From Teredinibacter waterburyi (lineage in GTDB: Bacteria; Pseudomonadota; Gammaproteobacteria; Pseudomonadales; Cellvibrionaceae), in the NCBI RefSeq assembly GCF_001922985.1, contig NZ_MRUH01000022.1, forward strand, positions 124,001-188,000: a stretch of 64,000 nucleotides of DNA. Reading direction: 5' to 3'. Under the pieces are notes generated by a model. It searched no databases. It was not told the DNA's origin and saw nothing but the letters and a program-made list of their open reading frames with translations. The translations under genes and the position numbers were made by a program. Below are positions 20,478-29,668 of this stretch, piece by piece (the first letter of the stretch is position 1; every line of letters starts with the position of its first letter).

Positions 20478-20987
20478 CTATTGTTCTACCGGTGGTGCAG
20501 CTGGCTCAGCGGTGTGGTGGCGATCTAAGGTTCCAATATCAAGTACAGGTGAGGCGTCTATATCTTGGGCGTCCATCATTTCTGCAACGCGCTGAAGGGA
20601 TGAAATGATCATCGTCTGCTCCCACTCTTCTAGCTTGGCAAACTCGCGAGTGAAGCGATCTTGCAGAGGGGTTGGTGCGGTCTTTAAGGTTTCGTTACCG
20701 AGTTCGGTAAGGTTGGCAAAAACCTTGCGCTTATCTTCGGTCGAGCGGGTTCGGCTGAGGAGCCCTCTTTTCTCGAGTCGGTCCATTATTGTCGTAACCG
20801 TAGCTTGGCTTAGATTGATGTCGTTAGCGACCGTGCCAATTGTGGTTGCCCCCTTGTTGTGCAGGCACTGCAAGGTAAGAATTTGTGGAGCTGTGAGTCC
20901 CGAGGTTTTAGATAGGTACTTCGAGTGAAGGTCGGTAGCGCGTATTACGCGTCGTAAAGAGATAAGCACACTATCTATTGGGTCCAC
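20478..20987 (-). CDS. ectR: MarR-family repressor of the ectoine operon, EctR-like
   Basis: A winged-helix MarR protein of 169 aa, divergent from ectA. EctR proteins repress ectABC at low salinity. The sequence has SVLISLRRVIRATDLHSKYL, the DNA-binding segment TIGTVANDINLSQATVTTIM with DRLEKRGLLSRTRSTEDKRK, and a Pro/Ala-rich tail. The start is decided by AGGAAT six bases before a GTG at 20987; the open frame extends further upstream to 21080, but that part has no ribosome-binding site and runs into the promoter region. The divergent position and a palindrome matching the known EctR1 site support the role. Confidence 0.88.
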   Translation of the reverse strand: MDPIDSVLISLRRVIRATDLHSKYLSKTSGLTAPQILTLQCLHNKGATTIGTVANDINLSQATVTTIMDRLEKRGLLSRTRSTEDKRKVFANLTELGNETLKTAPTPLQDRFTREFAKLEEWEQTMIISSLQRVAEMMDAQDIDASPVLDIGTLDRHHTAEPAAPPVEQ

Positions 20988-21325
20988 GGTAATTCCTACT
21001 GCATAAGGGGTTTGGTGATGGCTGTATGCGTTTCGACCGATTCTAGGCCGTTTCACTATTTCTGCAAGAAAAAACACCACCTTTATATTTATTTTATTTA
21101 GTGTACAATATATTTCCTGTCGCTTATATAGCTTTATTTCGGCTATTTGTAGCCTTTATAGGCGATTATCACTTAATAGTCATTATATTTATATATAGAT
21201 ATATAAATATTACTGATCTAACGAAGCGGGTTTTTAGAACCTTCAGCAGGAAAATACAGAGAATGTGTGCAGCAAACATTGGTCGACCTGTCCGCTCACA
21301 GGAATGCTTAAAGGATGGCTCCGTA
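20988..21325 (+). promoter_or_regulatory. Divergent ectR/ectA control region with long AT-rich ectA leader
   Basis: The 338 bp between the chosen starts of ectR and ectA hold an EctR-like operator (21095-21112) and a very AT-rich stretch (about 21155-21215) with repeated TATA steps. If transcription begins near the operator, ectA has a leader of over 200 nt. Short upstream codons in frame with ectA (ATG 21101, ATG 21263) are possible but lack good ribosome-binding sites. Confidence 0.5.
21095..21112 (+). promoter_or_regulatory. EctR operator-like palindrome
   Basis: TATTTAGTGTACAATATA differs at one of 18 positions from the pseudopalindrome TATTTAGT-GT-ACTATATA that I recall as the EctR1 site described upstream of ectABC-ask in methylotrophic Methylotuvimicrobium (Methylomicrobium). 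It overlaps a -10-like hexamer, TACAAT (21104-21109), so binding would block RNA polymerase. It lies about 110 bp before the ectR start. Confidence 0.75.
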
Positions 21326-21856
21326 ATGGAGATGAGAAACCCGGCGGCTGACGACGGACCGAAACTCACCGAATTGGTGCGCTTGTGCCCACCTCTTGAC
21401 GCTAACTCGCGTTACTGCAACTTATTGCAGTGCTCCCACTTTTCCGCGACATCTATAGTTGCTCTCGTAGGCGAAAGGTTGGTAGGGGCAATTACTGGGT
21501 ACATTATTCCTCAGTCGGCGATAGGCTCTCAGGCAGTAACCGCAGCTCCGGCAAAGGCTGAAGAGGAAACTCTGTTCGTCTGGCAAGTGGCTGTTGCGGC
21601 CGAGGCTCGCGGCGAGGGGCTGGCATCGCGAATGTTACAGCGACTCATCCAGATGCCGGCATGTAAAAATGTAGCCTATATAGAAACAACGATTACAGAA
21701 GATAACCAAGCCTCATGGGCATTGTTTCGCAGGTTTTCTGAGCAGCATTCAATTACGCTGACTAGCGCCCCTTTGTTTGACAGCGAAATACATTTTGAAG
21801 GCGAACACGCAACTGAACATTGCGTCCGTCTTGGCCCCCTTTCTAGCGTTAACTGA
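21326..21856 (+). CDS. ectA: L-2,4-diaminobutyrate N-acetyltransferase
   Basis: EctA acetylates the gamma amino group of L-2,4-diaminobutyrate with acetyl-CoA, the second step to ectoine. It is a GNAT-fold protein. Motifs are LVRLCPPLDANSRYCNLLQC, FVWQVAVAAEARGEGLASRM with the acetyl-CoA loop, and TTITEDNQASWALFRRF. I choose ATG 21326 because AAGGA lies about ten bases upstream and MRNPAADDGPKL matches the usual EctA beginning; this gives 176 aa. ATG 21263 would add 21 residues. An insert, about residues 75-90 (SAIGSQAVTAAPAKAEEE), is longer than usual between the two central strands. ectB follows after 88 bp. Confidence 0.93.
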   Translation: MEMRNPAADDGPKLTELVRLCPPLDANSRYCNLLQCSHFSATSIVALVGERLVGAITGYIIPQSAIGSQAVTAAPAKAEEETLFVWQVAVAAEARGEGLASRMLQRLIQMPACKNVAYIETTITEDNQASWALFRRFSEQHSITLTSAPLFDSEIHFEGEHATEHCVRLGPLSSVN

Positions 21857-21944
21857 TTACTGTTGCGCTACATATCTATCGGCAGCGCTAGCTGGCGATT
21901 CATCACAAACTCATTTTATGCTTTAAACCTCGATAGGAGGAATT

Positions 21945-23252
21945 ATGAAAATTTTTGACGAAATTGAATCTGAAGTTCAATCATATGCACGGGCTTTTCC
22001 TCGCGTGTTCCATCGCGCGAAAAATGAATATCTGTACGATCAAGAAGGAAACGAATATTTAGACTTTTTAGCTGGGGCGGGCACCCTCAACTACGGACAT
22101 AATAATGACATCTTCAAAAAGGCGTTGATCTCCTACGTCGAGGACGATGGCATCACCCATGGTTTAGATTTGCATACCAAAGCAAAAGGTGAGTTTTTAG
22201 AAAGTTTTAATGAAAAAATTCTTAAGCCGCGCAACCTAGAATATATGATGCAGTTTACTGGGCCGACCGGTAGTAATGCCGTTGAAGCTGCGTTAAAGCT
22301 CGCACGCAACGTTACCGGTAAGGAGAATGTGGTTACATTTACCAATGGTTTTCACGGTGTTAGTTTGGGCTCTCTCGCGGTAACAGGTAACAGTCATCAC
22401 CGAGGTGCTGCAGGCACTAGTTTAGGTGGCGCCTGCCGTATGCCTTACGACGGTTATCTTGGTGAGAATAGTGATACCACCGAATATCTTGACAAGGTGT
22501 TGTCGGATTCCAGTAGCGGCTTTGATAACGTGGCTGCAGTAATTGTAGAGACAGTACAGGGTGAGGGCGGTATTAACGTTGCCTCATTGCAATGGCTGCG
22601 CGATCTCGACAAAGTTTGTAAGCGTCACGGCGTACTTTTGATCGTTGATGATATCCAAGCGGGTTGCGGTCGTACCGGAACTTACTTTAGTTTTGAAGAG
22701 GCTGGTATTTATCCAGATATTGTTACCCTTTCCAAATCACTCAGCGGCTACGGTTTACCTTTCGCTGTTGTTCTGATTCGTCCTGAGTTAGATCAGTGGA
22801 AGCCTGGAGAACACAACGGAACGTTCCGTGGTAATAACCTAGCATTTGTCACTGCCAAGGCTGCAGTTGATCATTACTGGTCCGACGATAGTTTTTCAAA
22901 GTCTATTAAGGCCAAGGGCGCCTATGTTGAGCAGCGCTTAAATAAAATAGCTGAAGAATATGGTAATGGTCAATTTACGACTCGAGGCCGAGGAATGTTT
23001 CGTGGGATTAACTGTGTGAATGGTGAAATAGCGGGGAAAATTACCCGAGCATCATTCAAACGAGGATTAGTCATCGAGACGAGTGGCGCGGACGATCAGG
23101 TGGTTAAATTTTTATGCCCGCTAACGATTAGCGATGAAAACTTAAAGCGCGGAATGGATATAGTCGAACAATCCATATCTGAGGTGTGCGCAAAAGAAAA
23201 CACCATACCGGAAGAGAAAGAATTCTTTACTCCTTATAAAATGGTGATCTAA
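21945..23252 (+). CDS. ectB: L-2,4-diaminobutyrate-2-oxoglutarate transaminase
   Basis: EctB converts aspartate-beta-semialdehyde to L-2,4-diaminobutyrate using glutamate and PLP, the first step of ectoine synthesis. It is a class III aminotransferase of 435 aa, close to the family norm. Seen are [61 protein letters not shown] and the Schiff-base Lys264 in [11 protein letters not shown] strong site, AGGAGG, precedes the ATG. ectC starts 2 bp after its stop. Confidence 0.97.
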   Translation: MKIFDEIESEVQSYARAFPRVFHRAKNEYLYDQEGNEYLDFLAGAGTLNYGHNNDIFKKALISYVEDDGITHGLDLHTKAKGEFLESFNEKILKPRNLEYMMQFTGPTGSNAVEAALKLARNVTGKENVVTFTNGFHGVSLGSLAVTGNSHHRGAAGTSLGGACRMPYDGYLGENSDTTEYLDKVLSDSSSGFDNVAAVIVETVQGEGGINVASLQWLRDLDKVCKRHGVLLIVDDIQAGCGRTGTYFSFEEAGIYPDIVTLSKSLSGYGLPFAVVLIRPELDQWKPGEHNGTFRGNNLAFVTAKAAVDHYWSDDSFSKSIKAKGAYVEQRLNKIAEEYGNGQFTTRGRGMFRGINCVNGEIAGKITRASFKRGLVIETSGADDQVVKFLCPLTISDENLKRGMDIVEQSISEVCAKENTIPEEKEFFTPYKMVI

Positions 23253-23254
23253 CT

Positions 23255-23665
23255 ATGATAGTAAGAAACTTAGCTGAAGCTGAAAATACCAGCCGTAAAA
23301 TTGAATCTCCAGACGGTAACTGGAACAGCGTTCGAATGCTGCTTAAGTCCGACCAGATGGGGTTTTCATTTCACGTTACTACAATTTATAAAGGTGCAGA
23401 TTTTCGAATGCACTACCAGAATCATCTCGAGTCTGTGTACTGCATGGCTGGTTCTGGTGAAATTGAAAATTTAGATGATGGTAAGGTGTACCCGATTGAA
23501 ACCGGTACGCTGTACGTTTTAGATAAACATGACCGTCATATATTGCGAGCCCATGAAGAGATGAAAATGGCCTGTGTCTTCAACCCGCCGTTAACCGGTA
23601 ATGAGGTTCACAATTCTGAGGGCGCTTATGAATTAAGTGGTGCCGACGAAATTACAGAGGTTTAA
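23255..23665 (+). CDS. ectC: L-ectoine synthase
   Basis: EctC closes the ring of N-gamma-acetyl-diaminobutyrate by water elimination to give ectoine. It is a 136 aa iron-dependent cupin. The sequence begins [19 protein letters not shown] and shows [36 protein letters not shown] with a metal-ligand His, and [14 protein letters not shown], all diagnostic for the family. It lies between ectB (2 bp) and the dedicated aspartokinase (10 bp). No ectD hydroxylase gene is seen in the cluster, so hydroxyectoine is not predicted from this locus. Confidence 0.97.
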   Translation: MIVRNLAEAENTSRKIESPDGNWNSVRMLLKSDQMGFSFHVTTIYKGADFRMHYQNHLESVYCMAGSGEIENLDDGKVYPIETGTLYVLDKHDRHILRAHEEMKMACVFNPPLTGNEVHNSEGAYELSGADEITEV

Positions 23666-23675
23666 TGATAATTCT

Positions 23676-25145
23676 ATGAAACCGACTTTATCTAGCCGGA
23701 ACGATAGTCAGCCAACAGTGGAAAAAATTGGTGGAACATCAATGACCAATTTTGAGGCTGTTTATACGAATATAATTTCAACTCCATCATTGCAAGGTCA
23801 CACCGGCGGACGAATATTTGTGGTGTCAGCCTACGGTGGTATTACCGATAAACTTCTTGAGCATAAAAAGACTGGTCAGCCAGGCGTGTTTGCTTTTTTT
23901 GCTGGCAGCACGAGTGAAAATAGTTGGCGTGATGCGTTAGTGAGTTTGAAAACAGATATGTTGGCGATTAACGCTGAATTATTTTCCTGCGCAGAAAGCT
24001 TAGGGCGTGCGAATACTTTCATTTGTACGCGAATTGTTGAAGCGGAAAATTGTTTGTCGAATCTACAGCTAATTTGTCAGCATGGACATTTTGATTTGCA
24101 GAATCATCTCGCAACTGTACGTGAAATGTTAGCGAGCATAGGTGAGGCTCACAGTGCTTGGAATATGGCTGAATTGTTGCGGTTGCGAGACGTAAATGCG
24201 CGGTTTGTAGATCTGACCGGCTGGGATGATGAAAAGCACCTCGATCTCGATGAGCGTATTCGTTATTGTTTTGCTGATGTCGATATCGCCAACGAAGTTC
24301 CAATTGTGACCGGTTACGCGCATAGCATACATGGCTTAATGAACACCTTTGACCGCGGCTACAGTGAAATGACGTTTAGTCGCATCGCTGTGCAGCTAGA
24401 GGTGAAAGAGGCCATTATTCACAAGGAATTTCACCTCAGTAGTGCCGATCCTAAAATTGTTGGTGCCGCTAATGCTGTGCCGATTGGGCGCACTAACTAT
24501 GATGTGGCCGATCAGCTTGCAAACTTAGGTATGGAAGCTATTCATCCTCGTGCCGCCAAAGGCTTGCGCCAAAAGAGTATTCCGTTACGCGTTAAAAATA
24601 CGTTTGACCCAGAGCACGGTGGGACCTTAATTACGGGCGAATATATTAGTTCGCACCCGCGGGTTGAGATTATCGGCGGCTGTAATGGTGTCTATGCCGT
24701 TGAGGTTTTTGACCAAGATATGGTTGGAAATTTGAGCGAGTATGAGTGCACGATTATCGGGGTGATTAAGCGTTATCGCGCTCAGACAGTCGCGAAAGAT
24801 ATCAATGCAAACACAATTACGCACTATCTGAAAACAAACTTGAAAACCGTGAAACGTATTAATCGAATACTTCGCGAGGAATTTCCAGATGCTGAAATCA
24901 ATATGAAAAAGGTCTCGGTTGTTTCTGCTATGGGTAGCGATATGCAGGTCCCGGGTATTTTAGCTGACGCTGTTACCGCCTTGGCAAAAAAAGGAATTAG
25001 CGTATTGGCGATGCATCAGTCGATGCGCCAAGTTGATATGCAATTTATCATTGAAGAGGGCGACTATGACGAGGCCATTTTGGCTCTGCACCAAAAGCTA
25101 ATTGAAGTGCACGATCATGGGAGTGCCATATGTCTAGCCGTCTAA
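23676..25145 (+). CDS. ask: Ectoine-dedicated aspartate kinase (Ask_Ect)
   Basis: Phosphorylates aspartate to supply aspartate-beta-semialdehyde for EctB; dedicated copies in ectoine operons usually escape normal feedback control. The 489 aa protein has VEKIGGTSMTNFEAV (kinase N-terminus), GYSEMTFSRIAVQLEVKEAI (split as GYSEMTFSRIAV and QLEVKEAIIHKEF), SADPKIVGAANAVPIGRTNYD, and ACT-type regions at the C-terminus (VVSAMGSDMQVPG, VLAMHQSMRQVDMQFII). ATG 23676 is chosen; an in-frame GTG at 23637 would overlap ectC and add a non-homologous-looking tail. Its last codons overlap the next gene by 16 bp, so the downstream TPR gene is coupled. Confidence 0.95.
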   Translation: MKPTLSSRNDSQPTVEKIGGTSMTNFEAVYTNIISTPSLQGHTGGRIFVVSAYGGITDKLLEHKKTGQPGVFAFFAGSTSENSWRDALVSLKTDMLAINAELFSCAESLGRANTFICTRIVEAENCLSNLQLICQHGHFDLQNHLATVREMLASIGEAHSAWNMAELLRLRDVNARFVDLTGWDDEKHLDLDERIRYCFADVDIANEVPIVTGYAHSIHGLMNTFDRGYSEMTFSRIAVQLEVKEAIIHKEFHLSSADPKIVGAANAVPIGRTNYDVADQLANLGMEAIHPRAAKGLRQKSIPLRVKNTFDPEHGGTLITGEYISSHPRVEIIGGCNGVYAVEVFDQDMVGNLSEYECTIIGVIKRYRAQTVAKDINANTITHYLKTNLKTVKRINRILREEFPDAEINMKKVSVVSAMGSDMQVPGILADAVTALAKKGISVLAMHQSMRQVDMQFIIEEGDYDEAILALHQKLIEVHDHGSAICLAV

Positions 25146-26059
25146 AGGTTTATGGGTGCAGTATTTGTTTAGCTATCGTGGTTGGGTTTTTTAATTCAAG
25201 TGCATACGGCGCAAAGTCGATAGAACAAGATGCCGCCAAGCGTCAGGATATTAAAGCGGCAGAAGTCGTAGAAAATCTCGATAAGCCGCTGTACAGCCCA
25301 TTCGTAGAGCGCTATGTGCTCGACGAACTCCGTAATGTGCGTGCAGACCTCGCCGCGCAACGCGTAGAGCTTGTGCAAATGGTTGTTGACAGAGAATTAA
25401 ATTCTGTCGATCGCGGTGTTACCTATGCAACTAACACCGTAACCTATTTTTTCTATCTGATTGCCGGTGTAAGTACCATTATGGTTTTGGTGGGCTGGAC
25501 CTCGATTCGTGAAATTAAAGATCGAGTCGAGACACTGGCCGATGAAAAGGTTTCAAAGTTAGTCGCCGAGTACGAACATCGGTTGCGCTCGATCGAAACC
25601 CAGTTGAACCAAAAGTCTCTGAGTATTGAAGAGAACCGTGAGGAGATCGCGCTGACACAAGAACTGCAGTCGTTGTGGTTGCGTGCTGGGCAAGAGAACT
25701 TGCCTGCTAACAAGATTCCTATATACGACCAGATTTTGAAATTGCGAGGCGATGACTGTGAGGCTTTAAGCTATAAGGCAGATGCGTGCCTTGAGGTGGG
25801 CGAACCGCAGTGGGCGGCCAACCTCTGTCATCAGGCATTAGCTATAGATGCAGACAATACTCATGCGTTCTATCAGCTTGCTTGTGCTTACACCGTTTTG
25901 GAAAAGTATGAGGAAGCTGGGCATTATCTAAAGCGCGCCTTACAGGGTACTGAAGACTATAAAGAAGCAGCTCTGAATGACCCCGCGTTGGCATCGTTGC
26001 GCGAGCGCCCCGGTTTTAACGAGCTGTTCGCCGACAATTTTCTAGCCGAAAAAAAATAG
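25130..26059 (+). CDS. Membrane-anchored coiled-coil TPR protein in the ectoine operon
   Basis: A 309 aa protein of no family I can name. It has a likely signal peptide (residues 1-27, ending SSAYGAK), a periplasmic stretch of about 75 residues with heptad-like DELRNVRADLAAQRVELVQM, a transmembrane helix (about 104-124, VTYFFYLIAGVSTIMVLVGW), a cytoplasmic coiled coil (about 127-182) and two or three TPR-like units (about 194-275, including YDQILKLRGDDCEALSYKAD). It overlaps the ask stop by 16 bp and is 18 bp before the symporter. An adaptor or assembly role in the membrane is inferred from layout and context only. Confidence 0.85.
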   Translation: MSSRLKVYGCSICLAIVVGFFNSSAYGAKSIEQDAAKRQDIKAAEVVENLDKPLYSPFVERYVLDELRNVRADLAAQRVELVQMVVDRELNSVDRGVTYATNTVTYFFYLIAGVSTIMVLVGWTSIREIKDRVETLADEKVSKLVAEYEHRLRSIETQLNQKSLSIEENREEIALTQELQSLWLRAGQENLPANKIPIYDQILKLRGDDCEALSYKADACLEVGEPQWAANLCHQALAIDADNTHAFYQLACAYTVLEKYEEAGHYLKRALQGTEDYKEAALNDPALASLRERPGFNELFADNFLAEKK

Positions 26060-26077
26060 CCTGATGGATTTTAATTT

Positions 26078-27541
26078 ATGTTAATCAGCTTCGTTGTCTT
26101 CCTCAGTATATTTGCCGCTATCGGTTTAAGCTCCTTTTTCAAGAGCACACACCAAGCTGATGATTATTACCTTGCTAGTCGTTCTGTTAACCCTATGTTG
26201 GTTGGTCTTTCCGCTGTTGCCACGAATAATAGTGGTTACATGTTTATTGGTGTTATTGGCTATACCTACGCTACGGGCTTTTCTGCGATCTGGTTGATGA
26301 TTGGTTGGATTTTGGGTGATTACCTCGCGTCAACATTCGTTCATCATCGCTTACGTAAACAAACTGCCAGTTTGGATCAGGTGAGTTTTATTGGGGTGAT
26401 TAGCAGCTGGCAGAAAGAGCCAGACGTTAATACTGATGACGGTAATAGCGGTGGCCAAACCTCAAAAACGCAATCTCTGATGGGGCTGATTTCACTTGTG
26501 TTTTTACTCGCATACGCTAGTGCTCAGTTGGTCGCGGGCAGTAAGGCGCTGCAGGTTTTGTTTGACTGGCCGGCCTACGCGGGGGTTTTGATCGGCACTG
26601 TTTTGGTTGTTTCTTATTGTCTTGCCGGCGGTATCCGCGCATCTATTTGGACCGACGCGGCGCAGTCCTGCGTGATGATTGTAGCGATGGCCTTGTTGTT
26701 GATTACCGCTGTAGTTGAGCTTGGTGGTATTACATCTGCCGTTGACGCGATGAGTGAAGTGGACGGCTACCTCGATATTTTTCCAAGCGATTTAGTCTTG
26801 CCTGGAATTGCCGGTGGCCTATTGTTTATTATGGGCTGGGCGTGTGCAGGTTTTTCTGTGATTGGTCAGCCGCATATTATGGTCCGCTTTATGACCCTGA
26901 AAAATCTTGGCGATATGCGTAGTGCGCGGATCTGGTACTACCTTTGGTTTACAAGCTTCTACGGGCTGGCAACGGCGGTGGGAATGCTTTCTCGAGTTTA
27001 TCTTCCTGATGTCGCTGGGTTTGATGCTGAGCTAGCCTTGCCGACGATGGCATTACAACTACTGCCGCCGGTACTGGTTGGTCTGGTGCTCGCGGGGATC
27101 TTTGCCGCAACATTATCGACCGCCGATTCGTTGGTATTAAGTTGTTCTTCTGCACTCACTCATGACATTTTTCCTGGGGATATTAAAAGCCCAGCCAAAA
27201 TTAAATTTGCCACTTTTTTAATCGCTATCCTGGCCGCAACTTGGGCGCTGTTAAATCAGCAGAGTGTGTTTAGCTTGGTATTAATGGCCTGGTCTGGGCT
27301 GGCTAGTGCGTTTGCACCGCTGCTGCTATCGCGCTGTTTTGGTTGGCGTCAGAGTAATTTTGTCGCCTTAGTCGCGATTGTCGCGGGATTGTCGGTCGCT
27401 ATTGGCTGGCGCTTGCTGGGATTGCAAAGTACTTTGTATGAGGGTGCTCCAGGTATGGTAGCGGGTCTTGTGATTTTGTTTGTTGGCCATCGTCGCCATG
27501 ATGATTCACTAGATGCTAAGCCTGTGATCGTCGAATCTTAA
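26078..27541 (+). CDS. Sodium:solute symporter family protein (PutP-like)
   Basis: A 487 aa SSS-family transporter with about 13 membrane segments. Family hallmarks are DDYYLASRSVNPMLVGLSAV at the start, VVSYCLAGGIRASIWTDAAQ in the middle, and the sodium-site segment LAGIFAATLSTADSLVLSCSS. SSS transporters move proline, betaine, pantothenate and other solutes with Na+. The gene ends the ectoine operon, so uptake of ectoine, a related osmolyte or a precursor is a reasonable inference. Its 3' end overlaps the convergent msrQ gene by 26 bp. Confidence 0.92.
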   Translation: MLISFVVFLSIFAAIGLSSFFKSTHQADDYYLASRSVNPMLVGLSAVATNNSGYMFIGVIGYTYATGFSAIWLMIGWILGDYLASTFVHHRLRKQTASLDQVSFIGVISSWQKEPDVNTDDGNSGGQTSKTQSLMGLISLVFLLAYASAQLVAGSKALQVLFDWPAYAGVLIGTVLVVSYCLAGGIRASIWTDAAQSCVMIVAMALLLITAVVELGGITSAVDAMSEVDGYLDIFPSDLVLPGIAGGLLFIMGWACAGFSVIGQPHIMVRFMTLKNLGDMRSARIWYYLWFTSFYGLATAVGMLSRVYLPDVAGFDAELALPTMALQLLPPVLVGLVLAGIFAATLSTADSLVLSCSSALTHDIFPGDIKSPAKIKFATFLIAILAATWALLNQQSVFSLVLMAWSGLASAFAPLLLSRCFGWRQSNFVALVAIVAGLSVAIGWRLLGLQSTLYEGAPGMVAGLVILFVGHRRHDDSLDAKPVIVES

Positions 27542-28127
27542 ATTCTAACTTAGGGCTTCCGATTAAACGGTAGCCTAATAGTAAGAACAGCACGGCAGCG
27601 TATATAAAGGTTTCGGCGTAATCGGCGCGAATTAACCAGACGTAATGTATTAACCCGAGTAGCGCTGTGAGATAGGCGAGCTTATGCAGCCGGATCCAAT
27701 TTTTGCCCATGCGTTTGCGGAAATAATTTGCGGATGTGATGGCGAGCGGGATTAAAAGTAACCAAGCGCTAAAGCCGATGGTGATATAGGGGCGCTTGCG
27801 AATATCGTCCCAAACATAGGTAAATGAAAGAGACTGGTCGAATACCCAATAAATGGTTAGATGTAAGCACGCGTAAAAAAACGCGTATAGCCCCACCATA
27901 CGCCGTAACTTCATTGGAGATTTCCAGCCGAGAATATTTTTAAGTGGTGAAATAGCTAGCCCTGTCAGCAGGAAGATTAGTGTCCACTTGCCGGTTTGAT
28001 GGGTAAGGAATTCAACGGGATTTGCACCGAGATCTTGCTGAATAAACTTGAGAATTAGCCAAAGGCCGGGCGTTAACATCGCGACAAAGGCGAATAGCCG
28101 TACAGCACTAAATTTAGACAACCTCAT
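27516..28127 (-). CDS. msrQ: Haem-binding membrane subunit of periplasmic methionine sulfoxide reductase
   Basis: MsrQ is a haem b membrane protein of the ferric reductase-like family that passes quinol-derived or flavin-derived electrons to MsrP. The 203 aa sequence has about six helices with conserved His residues in FFYACLHLTIYW, IRLHKLAYLTALLGLIHYVW and near the start of the transmembrane core. It lies 27 bp after msrP on the same strand, the standard operon order. Confidence 0.94.
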   Translation of the reverse strand: MRLSKFSAVRLFAFVAMLTPGLWLILKFIQQDLGANPVEFLTHQTGKWTLIFLLTGLAISPLKNILGWKSPMKLRRMVGLYAFFYACLHLTIYWVFDQSLSFTYVWDDIRKRPYITIGFSAWLLLIPLAITSANYFRKRMGKNWIRLHKLAYLTALLGLIHYVWLIRADYAETFIYAAVLFLLLGYRLIGSPKLEFKIRRSQA

Positions 28128-28154
28128 GTAACCCTGCCGCTATCAAGTTTGGTT

Positions 28155-29114
28155 CTAATAATATTTAGACAGGTCCATTCCCGTGTAAAGTGAAGCGACT
28201 TCTGCTTCATAGCCGTTAAACAATTTTGTAGGTACTTTAAACAGTTCACCAATGCGACGCTCTCTCTGTTGGCTCCAGCGCGGGTGGCTAACATTTGGGT
28301 TTACGTTGGAGTAAAACCCATACTCTCGCGGTGCAATCATATTCCAGCTGGTTTCTGGCTCGGTTTCGGAAAAACGAATTTTTACGATGGATTTAATACT
28401 TTTGAATCCATACTTCCAAGGTACCACCAAGCGCATAGGTGCACCATTCTGGTTCGGCAGTGGCTTGCCGTAGAGGCCCACTGCAATAAAGCTTAGCGGG
28501 TGCATGGCTTCGTCTATTCGCAAACCTTCTCGGTAAGGCCACTCAATAGTGCGGCGTTTTTGACCAGGCAGTAACGCGGCCTTGTCGTAGAGTGTTTCAA
28601 AAGCAACGTATTTGGCTTTGCTAGTAGGTTCAAATCTTTTTAATAGATCTGCGAGAGGGAAACCGGTCCATGGGATTACCATCGACCAAGCTTCGACACA
28701 GCGAAGCCGATAAATTCGCTCTTCAAAACTATGGGGTTTTAAAATGTCTTCGAGGGTAAATGTCCCAGGTTTCGCGCACTCGCCTTCAACGCTAACCGTC
28801 CAAGCTGAGGTGTTTAATGCTTTGGCATTTTCATGTGGATCGCTTTTTGCCGTTCCAAGTTCATAGAAGTTGTTGTACTGGGTAATATCTTGATAGCTGG
28901 TGAGCTTTTCATCCATCTCCTGAGTACGTTTGGCAGCTCCTAAACGTCCGGCTAGGCTATCTAAACTCGAGTTTGCCCATAAAGGTAGCGATGCAAACGC
29001 TACTGCTGAGCCCAGCGCTCCAGAGCGTAGAAATCGTCGGCGGGCGTTGAATAATGCTTCATCGGTAACATCATTTTCCGTCAGCCCATAATTGCGATCG
29101 AATTTAGATGCCAT
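28155..29114 (-). CDS. msrP: Periplasmic methionine sulfoxide reductase, molybdopterin subunit
   Basis: MsrP reduces methionine sulfoxide in oxidised envelope proteins. It is a sulfite-oxidase-fold molybdoenzyme exported by Tat. A twin-arginine signal ([20 protein letters not shown], arginines at 25-26) precedes the mature part. The molybdenum-ligand Cys is Cys139 in [19 protein letters not shown]. Other conserved segments are [13 protein letters not shown] and [13 protein letters not shown]. Length 319 aa is normal. It is transcribed with msrQ. Confidence 0.95.
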   Translation of the reverse strand: MASKFDRNYGLTENDVTDEALFNARRRFLRSGALGSAVAFASLPLWANSSLDSLAGRLGAAKRTQEMDEKLTSYQDITQYNNFYELGTAKSDPHENAKALNTSAWTVSVEGECAKPGTFTLEDILKPHSFEERIYRLRCVEAWSMVIPWTGFPLADLLKRFEPTSKAKYVAFETLYDKAALLPGQKRRTIEWPYREGLRIDEAMHPLSFIAVGLYGKPLPNQNGAPMRLVVPWKYGFKSIKSIVKIRFSETEPETSWNMIAPREYGFYSNVNPNVSHPRWSQQRERRIGELFKVPTKLFNGYEAEVASLYTGMDLSKYY

Positions 29115-29316
29115 CTGTCGTCTCCTAAATAGGTTATGTTCTGAGAGCTCTAGCGTGAGCTATTCGATCGATCACCGTAGGAAATCCGTTTACGCAGGGC
29201 AAACTGTTGGCGCTCTGCAATTGGGTTCGCAATTGAATAGGTATAGAGACTTATACGGCAGAAACACCTAAAAGTTCCCTGACGAGAGGAATGACTCAAC
29301 TTTTAGTTGGTCGCGG

Positions 29317-29580
29317 TTAGATGCCAATCTTGCCGAGGATATCGATAATTTCACGTAGGGTTTGTGCGGCAATAGGGTGTTCAACAGCAAAGCGAGACTC
29401 GAGCTGGGCAACAATGTCTCCCAAGTCATCTCCGCTTGATTCATTAGCGAGAACGGAATCGATTTCAGCATCGAGGCCGCGTAGCATCGCAATTGTCTCT
29501 GGGTCGGAGAGATCAGAGTGTTTTAGTGCTTTATTGAGTTCAGCTAGTAGCGGTTTTAGGGAGTCTGCTGGAGGGGTCAT
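29317..29580 (-). CDS. DUF4404 family small protein
   Basis: An 87 aa acidic helical protein (LKPLLAELNKALKHSDLSDP, LESRFAVEHPIAAQTLREII) that matches the pattern of DUF4404, a short conserved gammaproteobacterial family of unknown function. No signal peptide or membrane helix. It lies between msrP and the hibernation factor on the same strand, with about 200 bp and 88 bp gaps. Confidence 0.75.
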   Translation of the reverse strand: MTPPADSLKPLLAELNKALKHSDLSDPETIAMLRGLDAEIDSVLANESSGDDLGDIVAQLESRFAVEHPIAAQTLREIIDILGKIGI

Positions 29581-29668
29581 AGTCTTGCCTTGAGTGTGCA
29601 GAATTTAAATGAGTTGTTTGGAACCGACGCCCCTGAGAGCGCCGATCCTGTACCTCTGCGTGACCTAT

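Noticed and set aside
20988-21080. 31-residue N-terminal extension of EctR
   Set aside because: No ribosome-binding site; AGGAAT supports the GTG at 20987.
21101-21325. N-terminal extension of EctA to 251 aa
   Set aside because: The extension lies in the AT-rich leader and starts in the operator; EctA proteins are about 170-190 aa and a ribosome-binding site supports 21326.
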